64,000 nucleotides of DNA from Lindgomyces ingoldianus. Lineage: Eukaryota > Ascomycota > Dothideomycetes > Pleosporales > Lindgomycetaceae. Position numbers and translations under genes: made by a program. How positions within the stretch are numbered: position 1 is the first letter of the stretch; each line of letters begins with the position of its first letter. The stretch spans positions 747,240 to 811,239 of the forward strand of contig NW_022985164.1 of the NCBI RefSeq assembly GCF_010093535.1, in the 5' to 3' direction. Shown here piece after piece: positions 1-12,799 of the stretch. The notes beneath the pieces were generated by a model, which saw only the letters and a program-made list of their open reading frames with translations, had not been told where the DNA came from and ran no database searches.

Positions 1-1304
1 TGTATAGCGTGCGCATAAGCTTATCTATTAATTAGATGTATGCTTATGTAATATTACATAGTTTAAAATGCATTTTATATGTAGCTCTTAGGCTTACTTT
101 TATAGCTAAAAGTAGTCTCTAGCTTATCCTTTAGATAGTTAGTAACTAGGTAAGAATTTCTCTTTTTTTTTTATCTAAGTAGCTAGCAAACACTAGGTAG
201 GATTTCTTATATAGTTAGGTTATTTTGCCTTTTACTTTTTATATAAGGCAGAGGTTAAAAATCTAACTTTTATGCTTTATTAAGTTGTACACTATAACCT
301 TAAAAGTGCTATTAGTAATTAGAGTGTCTATTTTTATATAGTCTAATTCCTTAAATAGTTTTTTAAGTATAGTAATTACACTATTTATATAGAGCTTAAT
401 AGATAAGGCTTAATTATTTTTCTTTTTCTAGGTTAAGAATACCTAGTCTAGACTTTGTGTAAGTTTCCTTTGCCTTTTACTTCTCTTAGTATTTATATCT
501 TCCCTTTGCACTAGTGCAGCATTGCTATCCTAAGGGGCTTAGTCTGTAGTAGGCTCTAGTTCTACCTCTGTAATATTTTTATAGGGCTGTTCTCTCTTTC
601 TTTTCTTTAGAGAATCTTTTTATATAGGGATTAGTTTATCTAGGTTATTTATTATAGGTAAGTTGTCTTTCTTTTTTTCTTTATAGTATAGTTTAACCTG
701 TGTACATTAGAGCTTTAGTAGGCTATTTTTTCTTTTAATAATAACATCTCTTCTTTTAATGCTCTTAATCTTGTATAGGCTAGTCTAGCCTTTCTTCTTT
801 TTCTATGCTATAATCTTTAAGCTAAGGGGGAGGTTAAGAACTTTATATGTTGTAGGGCTATTATAAGTGTTAATTACATAATTAATGTTTACTTTTATAT
901 AGTTCTTTTAAAGTATCTTTATTACCTTTTATATAGCGCTTGCTTATGTAATAATGTCTAGTAATAGTAGAGAGTTTAAGTTAATTTTTAGGTATGCTTT
1001 AAAGACTAGCAGCGTGGGTACTAGACTGTGTAGGCTAGCTGTGTTGTTTAGAGCCTTAACTGCTATCTGCAGGATAGCCTTATTATCTATACAGTTACCT
1101 AGCTTAGTCTTTAGGATGTTAAACGCTTGTTAGAGAGGTGTGTGCGCGCGCTTAACCTTTTTAACTGCCTAATGTGCTTCTACAGGCATCTGCCTGCATG
1201 TAGCTCCTATAATCTTTGCATAAGCTTAAAAATCCTCTAAAGCAAAGTTTATACTAGGGTTATACATAATGTAGTCTAGGGGTCCTTAATAGGTGTTAAT
1301 CTAG
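1..1304 (-). pseudogene. C1 pol fragment, integrase C-terminus to reverse transcriptase
   Basis: Read on the minus strand, this follows the C2 pol sequence with the same domain order: the C-terminal part of integrase, a basic linker, then the start of the copia reverse transcriptase. No frame stays open because Gln and Trp codons have become TAA and TAG. The reading continues across G1a at 7260. In a working element this region would integrate and copy the element's cDNA; here it can make no product. Confidence 0.8.
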
Positions 1305-1309
1305 CATTT

Positions 1310-1627
1310 TGTCACAATTGTGCACAAGTAAGGTTATAGAGCTTTACAGAGGTCTAGTTTAATTACTACGTGAGGTATTATAGTAGGTACAAGACGTTGT
1401 GTGAGAAATAAGAAGGTTTAAAAGGAAATTAGTAATTAAATACTTAGCTTAGAAGTCTAAGCACTTTAGGTATAAATTAAGCCTGTTCTAAGTTTAGTTA
1501 GTGTTAAGGCAGTTTATGCTTAAGTTTATGTCTATATTATGTTATGTTTATGTTAGACATGCACTAATAATACTCTAGTACACGTCTAATACAGTTATGT
1601 CTAGGATCTAGAGAGGATACTATAACA
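1310..1627 (-). repeat. G1a 3' LTR (318 bp)
   Basis: Plus-strand start is TGTCACAATTGTGC (1310), and the inner end is GATACTATAACA (1627). The partner LTR has TATTATAATTATGC and GATACCGTGACA at the corresponding places, so each copy is intact only at its outer edge. A polypurine tract (plus-strand GTACTCCCCCCCTTATT, 1628-1644) immediately follows, which fixes the element as minus strand. Confidence 0.95.
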
Positions 1628-4152
1628 GTACTCCCCCCCTTATTAAGAAGGAAATCCTTTACATTAGTAGTTCTAGCATTAAGTTGTCTTTATTAGGGTA
1701 CAAGTTTAGTTTAGATAGGTATTAGGCGTAGAATTAGGTTACTATAGAGTTCTTTTGCAAGGCTTCTATAGGTTCCTATAACAGTTTGTTGTATCTAGTC
1801 TATTTTATAAGGTATTTATAGATATGTTTTTTTTATTAAACTAGATCTATTTAACGTCTTCTATAACATATTCTAGTTTGTTATTTATAATAATAGGTTT
1901 AGGTAGTAGGTTTAGCTGTCTAAGTAGATAGTTAGATTTAGAGGCTACTTAGCGCAGCAATAATACATAGAACACAGGGTGTATCTTTATGCTATTAGGT
2001 AGGATTAATTAGTAAGCATGTAATAAGACTATATAAGCTACTGTAAAAAGGCTAAGGTTCTTCTAATTAAGTTTTTTTAATTATTAGTTTGTTTAGATAT
2101 TTCTAGCGTCTAGCTAGACCTTCTTGCTAGCTGCATACATAGGGGCAAAAGTTTAGAATTAGTTTATGTACTCTTATTAAAAAGCTTAAGCCTATGTAAG
2201 CTTTTTATAAATGTATTTAGATATATTTTAAATTTTATTAATAAGTCTATTTACATTTATTACTTATACAAATTAATAAGTTAGTTAAGGGGTATTTATA
2301 AGTAGTTTAAATTCTATTTAAAAGTAGTATCTATAGTTTACTAAGAATAGAGATACTTACATTAATTTAAATATTATATTATTAGCTTTAAACTATGCTG
2401 TAGCTAACTATTTTACCTAGTTATCCTATTAGTAGTTTATGTACACTTATAAGACTTATTTTATTACAGTGTTTATATTTTTAGTCTAGCTGTTAGTCTC
2501 TAAGTAAAAAGCTGTAAATAAATAGAAGACAATTTAGAACTGTTTACAGAGTTTATCCTAAAAAGCTAAGACAAACTGTGTACCTCTATCTAATATAATT
2601 ATATTAGGCAGGCTATAGTAAACTTATACATATTAGTAGAATAACTAGGCTATATTAGGGGCAGTTATAAAGGAACATAGTATTAGGTGTTAATACTTAG
2701 TTAAGTAATTAATAACTACTATAATATTTATATACCCTTTAGATAGGGGTAGGTTTATAATAAAATTAATTAATATGTCTTTTTAAGCTTATTTAAGAAT
2801 TAGAAGTAGTTTAAGTAAGCTATTATACTTTTTTTAAAAGGCCTTTACTTTATAGCAAGTATAGCAACATAATACATATTAGCGTACAGTATAGAACATG
2901 CAGGGCTAGTAGTACTCTCTCTGTAGTAGGTTAAGAGTCTTTCCTCTGCCTAAGTGTTCTCTAATAGGCAAGTTATGTACAATTTAAAGAAGTTTAATTC
3001 TTAGTTTATTAGAATTAAGAATTATAAGTTAGTTATAGTAATATAGCTTACTATTTTAGTTTTTATAGTTAGCTAGTGTTACCTTCTTTAACTAACTAGC
3101 GCTGTTTTAGAGTAAGTCTAAAGTTTCTTAGATAAATTTATTATTTAGATACTTATTAGTAATAATTTAATTAATTATTTAATTTATTTTATTTAAGTTA
3201 AGGTCTAAAAATAGCTTAAGTTAAAGTAAAGTTTAGTGTTAAGCCTTTTACACTTTTTTTTAAGTAAAGATGTCTTAGAATTACTTTATAAGAGCATCTA
3301 GTTTCCCTCTGTCTTAACTAGAACAATAAGTAATTTTAAAATTAAAATAAAATAAGTATTTAAACTAATAAGCTTATTAGTAGCTAAGTTATTTTATAGT
3401 TGTAAAGTACTACAAGTTCTTATAGTTAGATAGGACCTATATTAGATGTGCTACACCTTCTAGTTTAGGTTGCTATTGTTTAAAGTAGTGTACTATAGTA
3501 AGTAATTTTTTATTATAAATCTTATAATTACTTTCTACAGGACTTATTCTTTTTAAGAAGTATGTAATAGGCTTAATAGTCCTGTCTAGCTTAGTCTAGA
3601 AGAGAACTTCTACTACTATGTAGTCTAAGGCATTAGCTTCTACAAGTATTAGTAGTTTAAAGTTAAAGTAGTAGAGTATTAAAGCTTTAGTAAAAGCTTT
3701 CTTTAGCTAGTTAAAAGACTATTAGTAATTTAAGTTAAAGTTAAATTAAACTTTTTTTTTAGTAAGTATAATTATAAGGCTTACTAGCTGCAAAAAGTTA
3801 TTAATAAATTATTAGTAAAAGTTAGTAAATTTTATAAAGGCTTAAATATTCTTTATGTCCTTTAGGTATTACTAATCTAGCATAGTCTAAACCTTAATAG
3901 GGTCTATTTAGATGCTATCTATAGAGATTACATATTCTAAATATGTAACCTTTAATTAGTAGAACTTATATTTATCTATGTTAAGTTACAGACCTGCTTC
4001 TTCTATAGCCTTTAGCACTAGGCGTACATGCTGTTTATACTTTAAAAGGCTATTACTGTAGATTAAAATATTATTAATATACGCAGTGCAGAACACGTCT
4101 AGGTAGGGTTAAAGTAAGTTGTTTATAAAATGTTAAAAAGTACTAGGCGTGT

Positions 4153-4242
4153 TAGCTAAGCTAAAGGGCATTACTAGGTACTTAAATAGTCTNNNNNNNN
4201 NNTAGCTAAGCTAAAGGGCATTACTAGGTACTTAAATAGTCT
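4153..4242. other. Assembly gap flanked by a 40-bp exact duplication
   Basis: Ten N (4193-4202) are flanked by the same 40 bases on each side (4153-4192 and 4203-4242). The undamaged sister G1b has these bases once. The two contig ends therefore overlap but were left unjoined; the duplication is an artefact and not biology. Confidence 0.9.
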
Positions 4243-5356
4243 GTATTAGGTTAAAAACGCTGTTAGCTACTTATTACCCTTTACTATTCTTAGCTTATTA
4301 AAGGCAGTAATAATATCTAACTTTATAAAATACTTTACTTTACTTAGTTAGCTTAGAGTTTTCTGTAAAAAGAGAATTAAGTATTAGTTTTTAATAGTAA
4401 TAGTGTTTAGTTCTTAGTAGTTAACATAGAATTAAAGCCTACCTCTAAGTTTCTTTATAAATAGTATAAGTAACACTACTAGTAAAAAGCTAGCTTAAAT
4501 AAAACCTTTTTCTAAGTTTTTATTAAAGTATTTTTAAAGCACTTTTAATTTGTTTAGTAACATCTTATATAGTAGCCTATAACTAAGTTGTTTACTAGGC
4601 TTAAAAGTTATCTAGTAATTATATAAATGTTATATTAAAAGCTTATTAAACTTATCTTAAAAAAAACATGTAATAAGTTATAGTAGTCTTAAAAGACTAT
4701 TATCTTTAAGTTAGTATGTTTTTAAAAAGCTAAAGCTTAGTCTATATTAAAAATTATAACTGCGTAGATTTTATAATCTAGTTATTAAGCTAGGGTTACA
4801 AACAGAGCAGGTCTTATGTAGCAGATGTCTATCTGCTATTTAAGTCCTAGTTTGTGTCTAAATTAAGTAGGTAAAGGTTTTTTAAAAGCTTTTTTTTTTT
4901 AAGTTTAAGTAGTTGTTAAATTATTTTATATAGCTTATTTTAGTAAGAGGCTTAGCTTATTAGCCTTACTTAAGTAGTTCTTCTCTAGGTTATTAGAAAG
5001 TAGGTCTAAAAACCTTCTATATTAAGTACTATTTAGGTGTTGTTTAGGTGTAAGTATAAGCATATATCTTAGTATTAGAAAGAGTTAAAGTTTAGAACTT
5101 ACTCTTAGTAATTAAAGGCAACCTTGTGCTAATACAGCTATAGTTGTCTTAGAATTAGGTTATAATGTTCTATGTTTATTACATAGAGCTTAATCTGCTC
5201 TTTATAGTGTTAGTAAGTAATTGTAATAGTTATAGTATAAAAAATAAAACTTTTTTTAAGTTGTTTTTTATTAAATCTAGTTAGGTAAATTATTTAAGTA
5301 AGTAGTGTTAATTAAAGATTTAGTTTACATGCTAGTTTTTTATTAATGTAACCTAT

Positions 5357-5584
5357 TGTCCGAACGTTAATCACAGGTATATTGATCCAACTCTGTGTGG
5401 ATATCACGTAAGCTTATCTCACGTGATATCTGTGCGGGCTTGGCAGGGGGCCAGTATAAAACCAGCCATCCCAACGTACTTAGGATGGCAGCCGTCACCA
5501 GAATCAATACATTGTGTTGCCTGCTCACCTCTTGGTACGCCCCTTGGGCGTACGTTCGTTCGATCGAACCCAGGTCAACCGACA
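5357..5584 (+). repeat. Solo LTR 1 (228 bp, GC-rich) inside G1a
   Basis: It begins TGTCCGAACG, ends CAACCGACA, and is flanked by CCTAT on both sides (5352-5356, 5585-5589). The unoccupied site can be read in G1b at about 15,150. It is not RIP-mutated: CpG and TGG/CCA-type sites are common, unlike its host. It holds a TATA-like box (5455-5461) on the plus strand, an inverted repeat GATATCACGT/ACGTGATATC (5400-5430), a second TACGCCC/GGGCGTA (5536-5552), and a 12-bp palindrome (5558-5569). The family's internal region is not in this window. Two short open frames here are incidental. Strand is guessed from the TATA-like box. Confidence 0.85.
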
Positions 5585-6936
5585 CCTATGCTATTTACTT
5601 TTAAGTTAATAAGAGCTTATATTAGAGCTAATATAGTTTCTTATTATAAATATATAGAAATATTAACTTAGTACTTCTAGTTGTTAGTAGGGGACTTAGC
5701 CTATAAGTTAGCAGAGATCTAGTGTTAAATTAGTCCTAAGGGGCAACTTAGCCCTAGGACAAGCCTTTTTACAGGCTCCTACTACTATAGCTGCAGCTAT
5801 GTTAAGAGTAGTAAAAAAGATTAGAGCTTAAATACAAGTTAAAGCCCTTACAAAAACAAAATTAAAATAGTAAAAATCTTTAATAAGTGCTAGCAGCGCT
5901 ACTTGCGTAGACTTAAAAAAAAGGAATAAAGTAGTTTTAAAAAATATAACTATGCTTACTACACTTAAAGCATTAACTTTTTTTTTTATAATCTTTACAC
6001 TTTTTAGAACTAACTAGAGCATAATTTAAATTAATTTTTATTATGTTAAGGTTTTTATTTACAACTGCGCTAGTTTAAGGGCGTATTAGGGCTTATACAG
6101 AGAGGAACCTTATGTTATTATTATAGGTAGTAATTAAGTTTGCATACACGTTAAGGTTGTTTAAAAGGAGTTCTTCTACTATAGCGTGTTACAGTTTAGT
6201 TAAGAGAGAGTTATATAGGGCTATAATTAGACCTATCTTATTTAGGCCTGTATTAGATGCAAGTTAGCAGAACTTAGTAAAGTATAAAGTAAAGCTTTTT
6301 TTTTTTTATTATAAAGTGTTTAAGTAACTTAGGGCTATTAACTTTTTATTTAAGTCTTTATAAGTTACTTATAAAAACACTATAAATTAATCTAAGTTAA
6401 TAATATTCTTATCTATTAGTAAGTTAATTAAGGCTGTTATATTATAGTTAAGTTAAAAGTAGGCATATAGTAACTAGGAGCATTTAGAGGGGAATTAGTC
6501 TACATTTTCTTTAAGTTTATATTAGAGCTTATATAGAAAGAAAGGTAGGTCTTTCTGTTTTTTATTAAATAGTAGAGGATTAGAGAGTTAGTTAAATTTT
6601 ATTACTAAGTTAGAAAAGTTACAGGTTATAAGTAGTGTTAAGCAGAAGAGAGTTAAGCTATCTCTAGACTTCTAGATAAGCTTTAAAGCTAGTAAGTTCT
6701 TAGTTCCTACTACTATAATAAAAGTTAAGGTAGAAATAGACTGCTTAATAACATAAAGCTGTTTTTTAAAGTCCTTTTAAAAAGCTTTAAAGCTTATAAT
6801 ATAGTAGCTTTTTTATAAAGTAAGCGCTTTTTAAAAGGCTTTTTAGCTTACTTTAATAGCTTAAAGTTGTGTAAGTACTAAGCTTATTAGATTAGATTTA
6901 AAGGCTATTCTTAGCTAAGGTTTTAACACAACATAA

Positions 6937-7254
6937 TATTATAATTATGCATAAGTAAGGTTATAGAGCTTTATAGAGGTCTAGTTTAATTACTACGTAA
7001 GGTATTATAGTAAGTACAAGATGTTATGTAAGAAATAAAAAAGTTTAGAAGGAAATTAGTAATTAAATACTTAGCTTAAAAGTCTAAGCACTTTAAGTAT
7101 AAATTAAGCTTATTCTAGGTTTAGTTAGTGTTAAGGCAGTTTATGCTTAAGTTTATGTCTATGTTGTGTTGTGTTTATGTTAGACGTGCACTAATAATAC
7201 TCTAGTACACGTCTAATACAGTTATGTCTGGGATCTGGGGAGGATACCGTGACA
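6937..7254 (-). repeat. G1a 5' LTR (318 bp)
   Basis: Partner of 1310-1627. The inner (left) end is RIP-mutated to TATTATAATTATGC. The outer (right) end keeps GGGGAGGATACCGTGACA, with CpG intact. CATTT follows at 7255-7259. Confidence 0.95.
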
Positions 7255-7259
7255 CATTT

Positions 7260-10053
7260 GCATAGTGCATCCTAGGTATCTTGTGCGGACATAGATTTTA
7301 GGAATGTAGCAGCCTAAAATAATGTGTCTATATTAATAACATATAGAACATTTTTATTATTAATTTATATAACATTAATAATAACTTTATAGTTAAAGTA
7401 GGTGTTATTCTTAATTATAAACTTAAATCTTTACAGGGCCTAGTTATATAATTAGCAGAGGTAGCAGAACTTCTTAATCTCTTCTAGCACTGCGGCATTA
7501 ATGTTGTAGCTAGCGCTAGTTAGCATCTTCTAGAGTCTCTTTGTGCAGGGGTGTCTAAATTAGCAGTAGAGGCGGTAGAGTTCTAATTTAGTAAAGAAAG
7601 ACATAGATTCTTCCTTACTAATATTAAAAAAAAAGTGTCTTTATTTTTATATAATAAGGACAGTAGTTTTGTCTTTACATATAATAACATTTAGAATGTT
7701 GTTAAAGTATGCCCTAAGTTAGTTAGCATCTGCTAGCAATGGCAGGAATAGTGTTAGAGTCTCTAGAATGTAATATGTTACATTACTAACTAGGTTAGTA
7801 ATTTATATAGTACTAATTAATTCTATTAATTTTTATTTTTTAAAGCTAATACTTTTCTTTCTTAGTGTCTAGTCTACTTTTGTATAAGGGAATTCTTACA
7901 GGTATGCTTTAAGTTATAACTTCTTTATAGTAGAGATCCTTACTGCGCTAGTATCTTATAGTTTACCTTAGTATACTGTACAGTATTAATCTTTAAGGAT
8001 AAACTATTCTGCGTATTCTTTAGGTTCTAGGCTGTAGATGTCCTCTACAGTTGCATAGTAGAGAAATGCAGCATTAGTAAAGTAGTTAACAATCTTCTTA
8101 CCTTTCTCTTTATCTAGGTTATTGTTATTATGCAACTTTTTTTCTTTTTACTCTAGTTTGCCTTTAAACTCTTAAATATACATATTTACCTCCTTACACG
8201 TTAGTGTCTTATTATAGAATTCTTTATATAAAAAGATATATTAGCGTTTTACATAGAATTAATTTATGTAAAAATAATTTATTAACTAACATTCTTCTTT
8301 ATAACAGACAAAGCATTGCTTTAATTATGTAAAGGACTATAGTCTAAGTAATTCTTTATATCTTCTTAGGCTTCTTCTATGTTGTTAATAGCTATGTGTA
8401 CGTAGTAAGCTATATTACTTATTAGTGTAGTACACGTTCTAGGATTTATTTATAAATGCATTATTCTGTTAATTAATTATAACTTAAAGTGCTAAACAGA
8501 GGTCACTGTATAGTGCCTTACATGTAGGCTTAATTAAGAATATTGCTTATTTAAGTTTAGGTTACCCTTAGCATGCTTATATAATAGTAGTGTAAAGTAG
8601 TATCTTGCCTTAAAATTATAGACTAAAAGCTTTTTATATAAAAGTAAGTTTATTAATTATAGCTTTAAAAGCTTTATATAAAGTTTTTATAAAGTTCTTC
8701 TACTTACTTTATATAAAGCTTATTATTATCTAATCTGTCTAATACTAGTTATAATTTATGTTAGTATTAAAGTAATTACTAAGCTGCTTATACAGTAACT
8801 TCTATAATTATTCTAGACTAATATTATAAAAGTAGAACATGTGTGCGCGCCCTTTAAGAATATTAGGAAAGATGCTTGCGTATAATGCCTTAAAAATAGT
8901 AAGGTGTTAGTAGAGCTTAATAAATACTATAGCCTTATTAGCTAGAATATTATATAGTTGCTTTATATAGTTATTCTTCTTTCTTTATGCCTTCTAGAAT
9001 TATATAACCTTCTTAGGTGTAAGGTTCTCTACTGTAATATCTTATGTAGGTAGAAGTTAGTATAGATTGTACAGTAATTAAATTATATATAGTAGGTATA
9101 AGCTTTAGGGAATCTTATGCAGAGCTGTAGCTACAGGAATATGTAGCTGCCTAGTTGTGCTCTTGTACAGTAAGCTATTGCAAGGTAGTTATACTAATTG
9201 CAGAGAAAGTATTAGGTCTGTAGGTAATTTATACAGAGACATCCTCTGTTGCGTTAAGACTAGTAATAGTAGTAATAGTTTTATATAATACTCTAGTAAG
9301 ATAGTAAACATGTGTTCTTCTTTTATAAGTTTATATAGTGTAGTAGCCTCTGTTGTGTTCTTTTTAAAGCTAATGCCTTTATTCTATAGAGTAGTAATTA
9401 GTTTTTATAAAAATAGTTAGCTAAGATCTTTAAAGTGTATAAGCTCTTACTTTATAAAGTTATTTTAAAAGTTCTTAAGTGTATGTATGTCTATTATGCT
9501 TAACGCGCAGAGTTTTATAATTAAGTTAGCTGTGTATAAATTAAGCTTCTTCTTAAGTATATTATTTAATAGTTTAATTTTATCTACTTAATCTTTAATG
9601 TTTATCTACTTTGCTAGAGTCTTTGCTAAGATGCCTATAAAAAGTACATATTAGTTATATATTAATATGTTATGCTAGCTAGTTATAGATAGAGCTAGCG
9701 TTGCTTGTTGCTTTATAGTAGTTAGTTATGCGTTATCGCGCGCTGTCTTACTTCTTGTCATACGCTGCCTCTAAACAGCCTTGTGCAAAAAGATAAAACA
9801 GACCTTCTAGTGTTAAATAAGCACTACTATTTATATAATATCTTTAAATAGTATTGTATAGACAGGTTTCTTACTTTTACTTAGGTAACTAAATAGAGAT
9901 TTATAGCTACTTATATATAAATTAGACTCTATTTTTACTCTTGCTAATTTATAGTTAAAGTAGTAAAGAAAAAAATTCTTTTTATATATAAACTTTTAAA
10001 TAGAAAAGTATAAAAAAAGCTTTCTCTTTTATAGTATTTAAACTACTAATTAG
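7260..10053 (-). pseudogene. C1 gag-protease-integrase remnant
   Basis: This minus-strand sequence parallels C2 from about 31,310 to 34,256. It would have encoded the capsid protein, the aspartic protease and the start of integrase. Alignment with C2 is easy by eye in 7260-8000, and weaker in the gag part, where RIP decay is heavy. No open frame survives. The call rests on collinearity with C2 and on the 5' LTR that directly follows at 10054. Confidence 0.7.
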
Positions 10054-10319
10054 TGTTAAATAAACTCTTTGCTAGCTAGCACTTAGTGTTAGCAAATGTG
10101 TATAAGATAGAAAGGTTTACACAGTGTAAACATTGCACAGGGGTGTTAGGTAACTAGTGTTAATTACTTCTTGTTTTTCCTTTGTACAGAGAAAAAGGGG
10201 GATATCTAGATGTTCGCGCACAGAGGTTCGCGCACGAGCATCATGTGACATAGATACGTGATCCTGCTCGTGCGTGATCGCTTGTATCCAGGCCGCGACG
10301 CTGCTGCTGCGTACAGACA
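10054..10319 (-). repeat. C1 5' LTR (266 bp)
   Basis: On the minus strand it begins TGTCTGTACG and ends TATTTAACA, the same termini as the C2 LTRs. The outer part (about 10200-10319) keeps many CpG sites and two copies of GTGCGCGAAC-type sequence; the inner part is AT-rich. Its first 145 bp (10175-10319) resemble the C2 LTR. The rest (10054-10170) instead resembles the solo LTR at 63185-63412. An open frame running inward from 10320 is an accident of this sequence. Confidence 0.9.
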
Positions 10320-12689
10320 ATATTAATTATTTATTTAACTATATTTAACTTTAAAAAGTATTTAATTTAGTTTAAGTTATAGTTTTTATATACTATTATA
10401 TTAAATTATTTAGTTATTATAAATAAAAATTTAAAAACTTTTTATTAACTAAAGCTTTTAAGTTTAGAACTTTTTATCTTTTATAATTAAAATTACTTTT
10501 AAAAAAGTTATAAAAAGTATACTAAAGTAAAAACTTAAAGACTACTAATAACTTATTAAAATTAAAAAATAACTACTAATGCTTAACCTTTAACTACTTT
10601 TAGACCTTAGTATAAAGCTTATAACACACTTTAGCTGTAGCTAAAGTAAAATGTCTACTACTAGAGCTAAATAACTACTAACTTTAATAGCTAAACCTTT
10701 TTTAATAAAACTTAAAGCTAAAAACCTACTAAATTTAAAGTTAAACTTTAGTAGTATAGCTTTTAAAAACTAAGTTACTTAATTAAAAGTATAAATTAAA
10801 GAGCTAACTAGATTAAAAACTATTAGTTTTAATTAACTTTTACTAACTACTAAATTACTTTTACTAATACTTTAAATTACTTTTACTATACTAATAGTAA
10901 AAGACTTTTTAGGCACTTTTAAGCTTTTTTAAAGCTACTTTACTAAATATATACTTAAGATTAAAAACTTTATAAATAGTAAAAAACTTATATTTAAATA
11001 ATAGTAAGCTTTTATTATAAATAGACTTAATATTAATTTAGATTACTATTAGAGTAAGTAGGCACACATAGCGTTAGTATAGAAACACACTGCTAGTATT
11101 GCAAAGGAATACCTAGAGCCTAGATACCTAGCTAAATTAGATAACTTTTAGTTTAAAAATATAAAAAAAATAATTAAGCTTTTATAAACTTACTTTATTA
11201 CTAGTAATAAAAAGATAGAGGTGTAACAGGCGTTTTAAACTTTAAAAATAAGTTAAAAAAAAGCATTTTTTACTTTTAAAGCTTACTTTATTAGTGCTAC
11301 TATTAAAAGGTTTATATTAAAGTTAAAATAGTTCTTTTACTTATAAAAAAATACTACTTAGCTTAAAAGTACTAAACTTAGGTTTTAAACACACTTAAAA
11401 AAGCTTCTTTAAAATAATAGTAGACTACTTAATAGCTTATAATATAAAAAAAAACACTTTTACTATTTTAAAGTAAACTATTAACTACACTTAACACTTT
11501 AATATTAGACTTATTATAAATTAATTTTAAAAGGTTTCTAGCAATACCTCTAAGGCAGTATACTATTGTAGTGCACTCTAACCTGCACCTATGTTAGTAC
11601 TTAAATCCACCCTAGCTACGTACTGTTAACCTAGCTAGACACCTGCTCTTAAAAGATAAATAACTTCTAGTAACTATTATAATTATAGTAAACTAAAACA
11701 TTTTACTAGTAATTATTTTATTTCTAGAGTATAAGAAATTAAAGTAAAGTAATAAAAATTTAAAAAAAGTTTATAAATATAAATAAGTATAACTTAGACT
11801 TTTTTAAATAAAAAATAAAAACACTTAAAAAAACCCTTTTATTTTAGGCTTAAATAAGTATAACTTAGTAAATATTAACTTATTACACTTATTTAAAGAA
11901 AAACATTTTTAAGTTTTTACTATTTTATACTTAAAAAGCATTAAAGTTTAATTAAATCTTTTAGTTAACACTAGTATATATAGATTTTTATTTATTAACT
12001 TAATAACTACTAAGTTTTTATTTTAATACTTTTATATTTTTATTTAATATTTACTTTTTAAAGTTATAGTTAAAAGCTTTTAAGACTAAATCTAAGTTTC
12101 TGTCTACTAGTATATCTGCCTGCATATGTAAATTAATAGTAAAAGTATCTAAAACTACTTCTTTATTATTATAAACTTTAGCTTATAGAATTATATTATT
12201 AGCATTAAATAGTTACATTATTTTAAACTTTAACTAGATATAAAAAAATAGATTATTTAGCTTAGTAAGTATTTTACTACTTATAAACTTTTACTACTTT
12301 TACTTATGCAATTAAACTAGCCTATGTGTAATAAAGAAGTAAAGTTAGATATTAAATAACATAACACACTATAAAAAAAGAACTATATTTAGTAGTTATA
12401 TAGCCTAATAATTAACTACATTAAAGGTTTACTAAGGCTACTAAAATTATACTGCTTTTCTACTACTTATAGTTTAAAAACACTTAAATTATTAATCTAC
12501 TTATCTATTAAAAAGTCTAAAATAGGTCTAAAAGACATCTATTTCCCTACTATTACCTTTATTTTAGTAAATGCTTTTTATTTTAACATAAAAAAAAAGT
12601 TCTTTTTAACTTTTATTTATAAAATTAAGCATTTAATTAAAAATAAGTAAGCTTTACTATTAAATAATAAATGTAAAACTAAAGTATTA
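10320..12689 (+). pseudogene. Y1 leader and gag to early pol remnant
   Basis: This is very AT-rich sequence upstream of, and in line with, the Y1 reverse transcriptase. The first 110 bp match the Y2 leader. By position it should encode gag, protease and the start of reverse transcriptase, but I cannot place protease or zinc-knuckle residues with confidence. TAA and TAG codons occur every few residues. The segment stops where pogo relic Z enters at 12690. Confidence 0.6.
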
Positions 12690-12732
12690 ACGTACCTAAC
12701 AGGTTAGCCGGCCACACAGGTTAGCCGGCCAC
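12690..12732 (+). repeat. Z left TIR with a 17-bp tandem duplication
   Basis: The unit ACAGGTTAGCCGGCCAC occurs twice in a row (12699-12715 and 12716-12732). The right TIR (about 23,260-23,293) carries the corresponding block only once. The repeat keeps GGCCGGCC uncorrupted in DNA that is otherwise RIP-mutated. Confidence 0.85.
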
Positions 12733-12799
12733 TTTTGCCAAGCCCCTACTAAAACTACTCTATTCTAGCGTAAAACAGCCCACTTTAGCCCTGTATAAA

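Larger units (their letters stand above)
1645..6936 (-). pseudogene. G1a gag-pol remnant
   Basis: The internal part aligns in reverse with the plus-strand G1b element through protease, reverse transcriptase, RNase H and integrase. The reverse transcriptase segment is near 3,880-4,450. RNase H and integrase lie to its left, and gag to its right beyond about 5,000. It is interrupted by the N gap at 4193-4202 and the solo LTR at 5357-5584. Stop codons are dense in every frame, so no protein is made. The domain names come from G1b, where the same residues read more clearly. Confidence 0.8.
1310..7254 (-). mobile_element. G1a: complete Gypsy (Metaviridae) element inside C1
   Basis: This is a 5.9-kb element with 318-bp LTRs at both ends, starting TGTCAC and ending GTGACA, and flanked by CATTT duplications. 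Orientation is minus: a polypurine tract (C-run on the plus strand at 1630-1640) lies inside the left LTR, making that the 3' LTR. It is the same family as G1b. It contains a solo LTR (5357-5584) and an assembly gap (4193-4202). The outermost bases of both LTRs keep CpG, while the matching inner LTR ends are mutated. Confidence 0.95.
1..10319 (-). mobile_element. C1: Ty1/copia LTR retrotransposon, 5' part, split by G1a
   Basis: This is a minus-strand copia whose 3' part lies off the left edge. It occupies 1-1309 and 7255-10319, with Gypsy G1a between and a 5-bp duplication CATTT on each side (1305-1309 and 7255-7259). Both pieces are reverse-complement matches to copia C2: 1-1304 matches C2 34258-35565 (integrase into reverse transcriptase), and 7260-10053 matches C2 gag, protease and early integrase. 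Its 5' LTR is 10054-10319. Right of the LTR lies the leader of Gypsy Y1, so C1 appears to sit in Y1. The far end and its target duplication are outside the window. RIP stop codons make it non-coding. Confidence 0.9.

Noticed and set aside
5367..5671. Three short frames around the GC-rich block at 5,360-5,670
   Set aside because: The block is a solo LTR with a 5-bp target duplication; the frames are a by-product of absent RIP.
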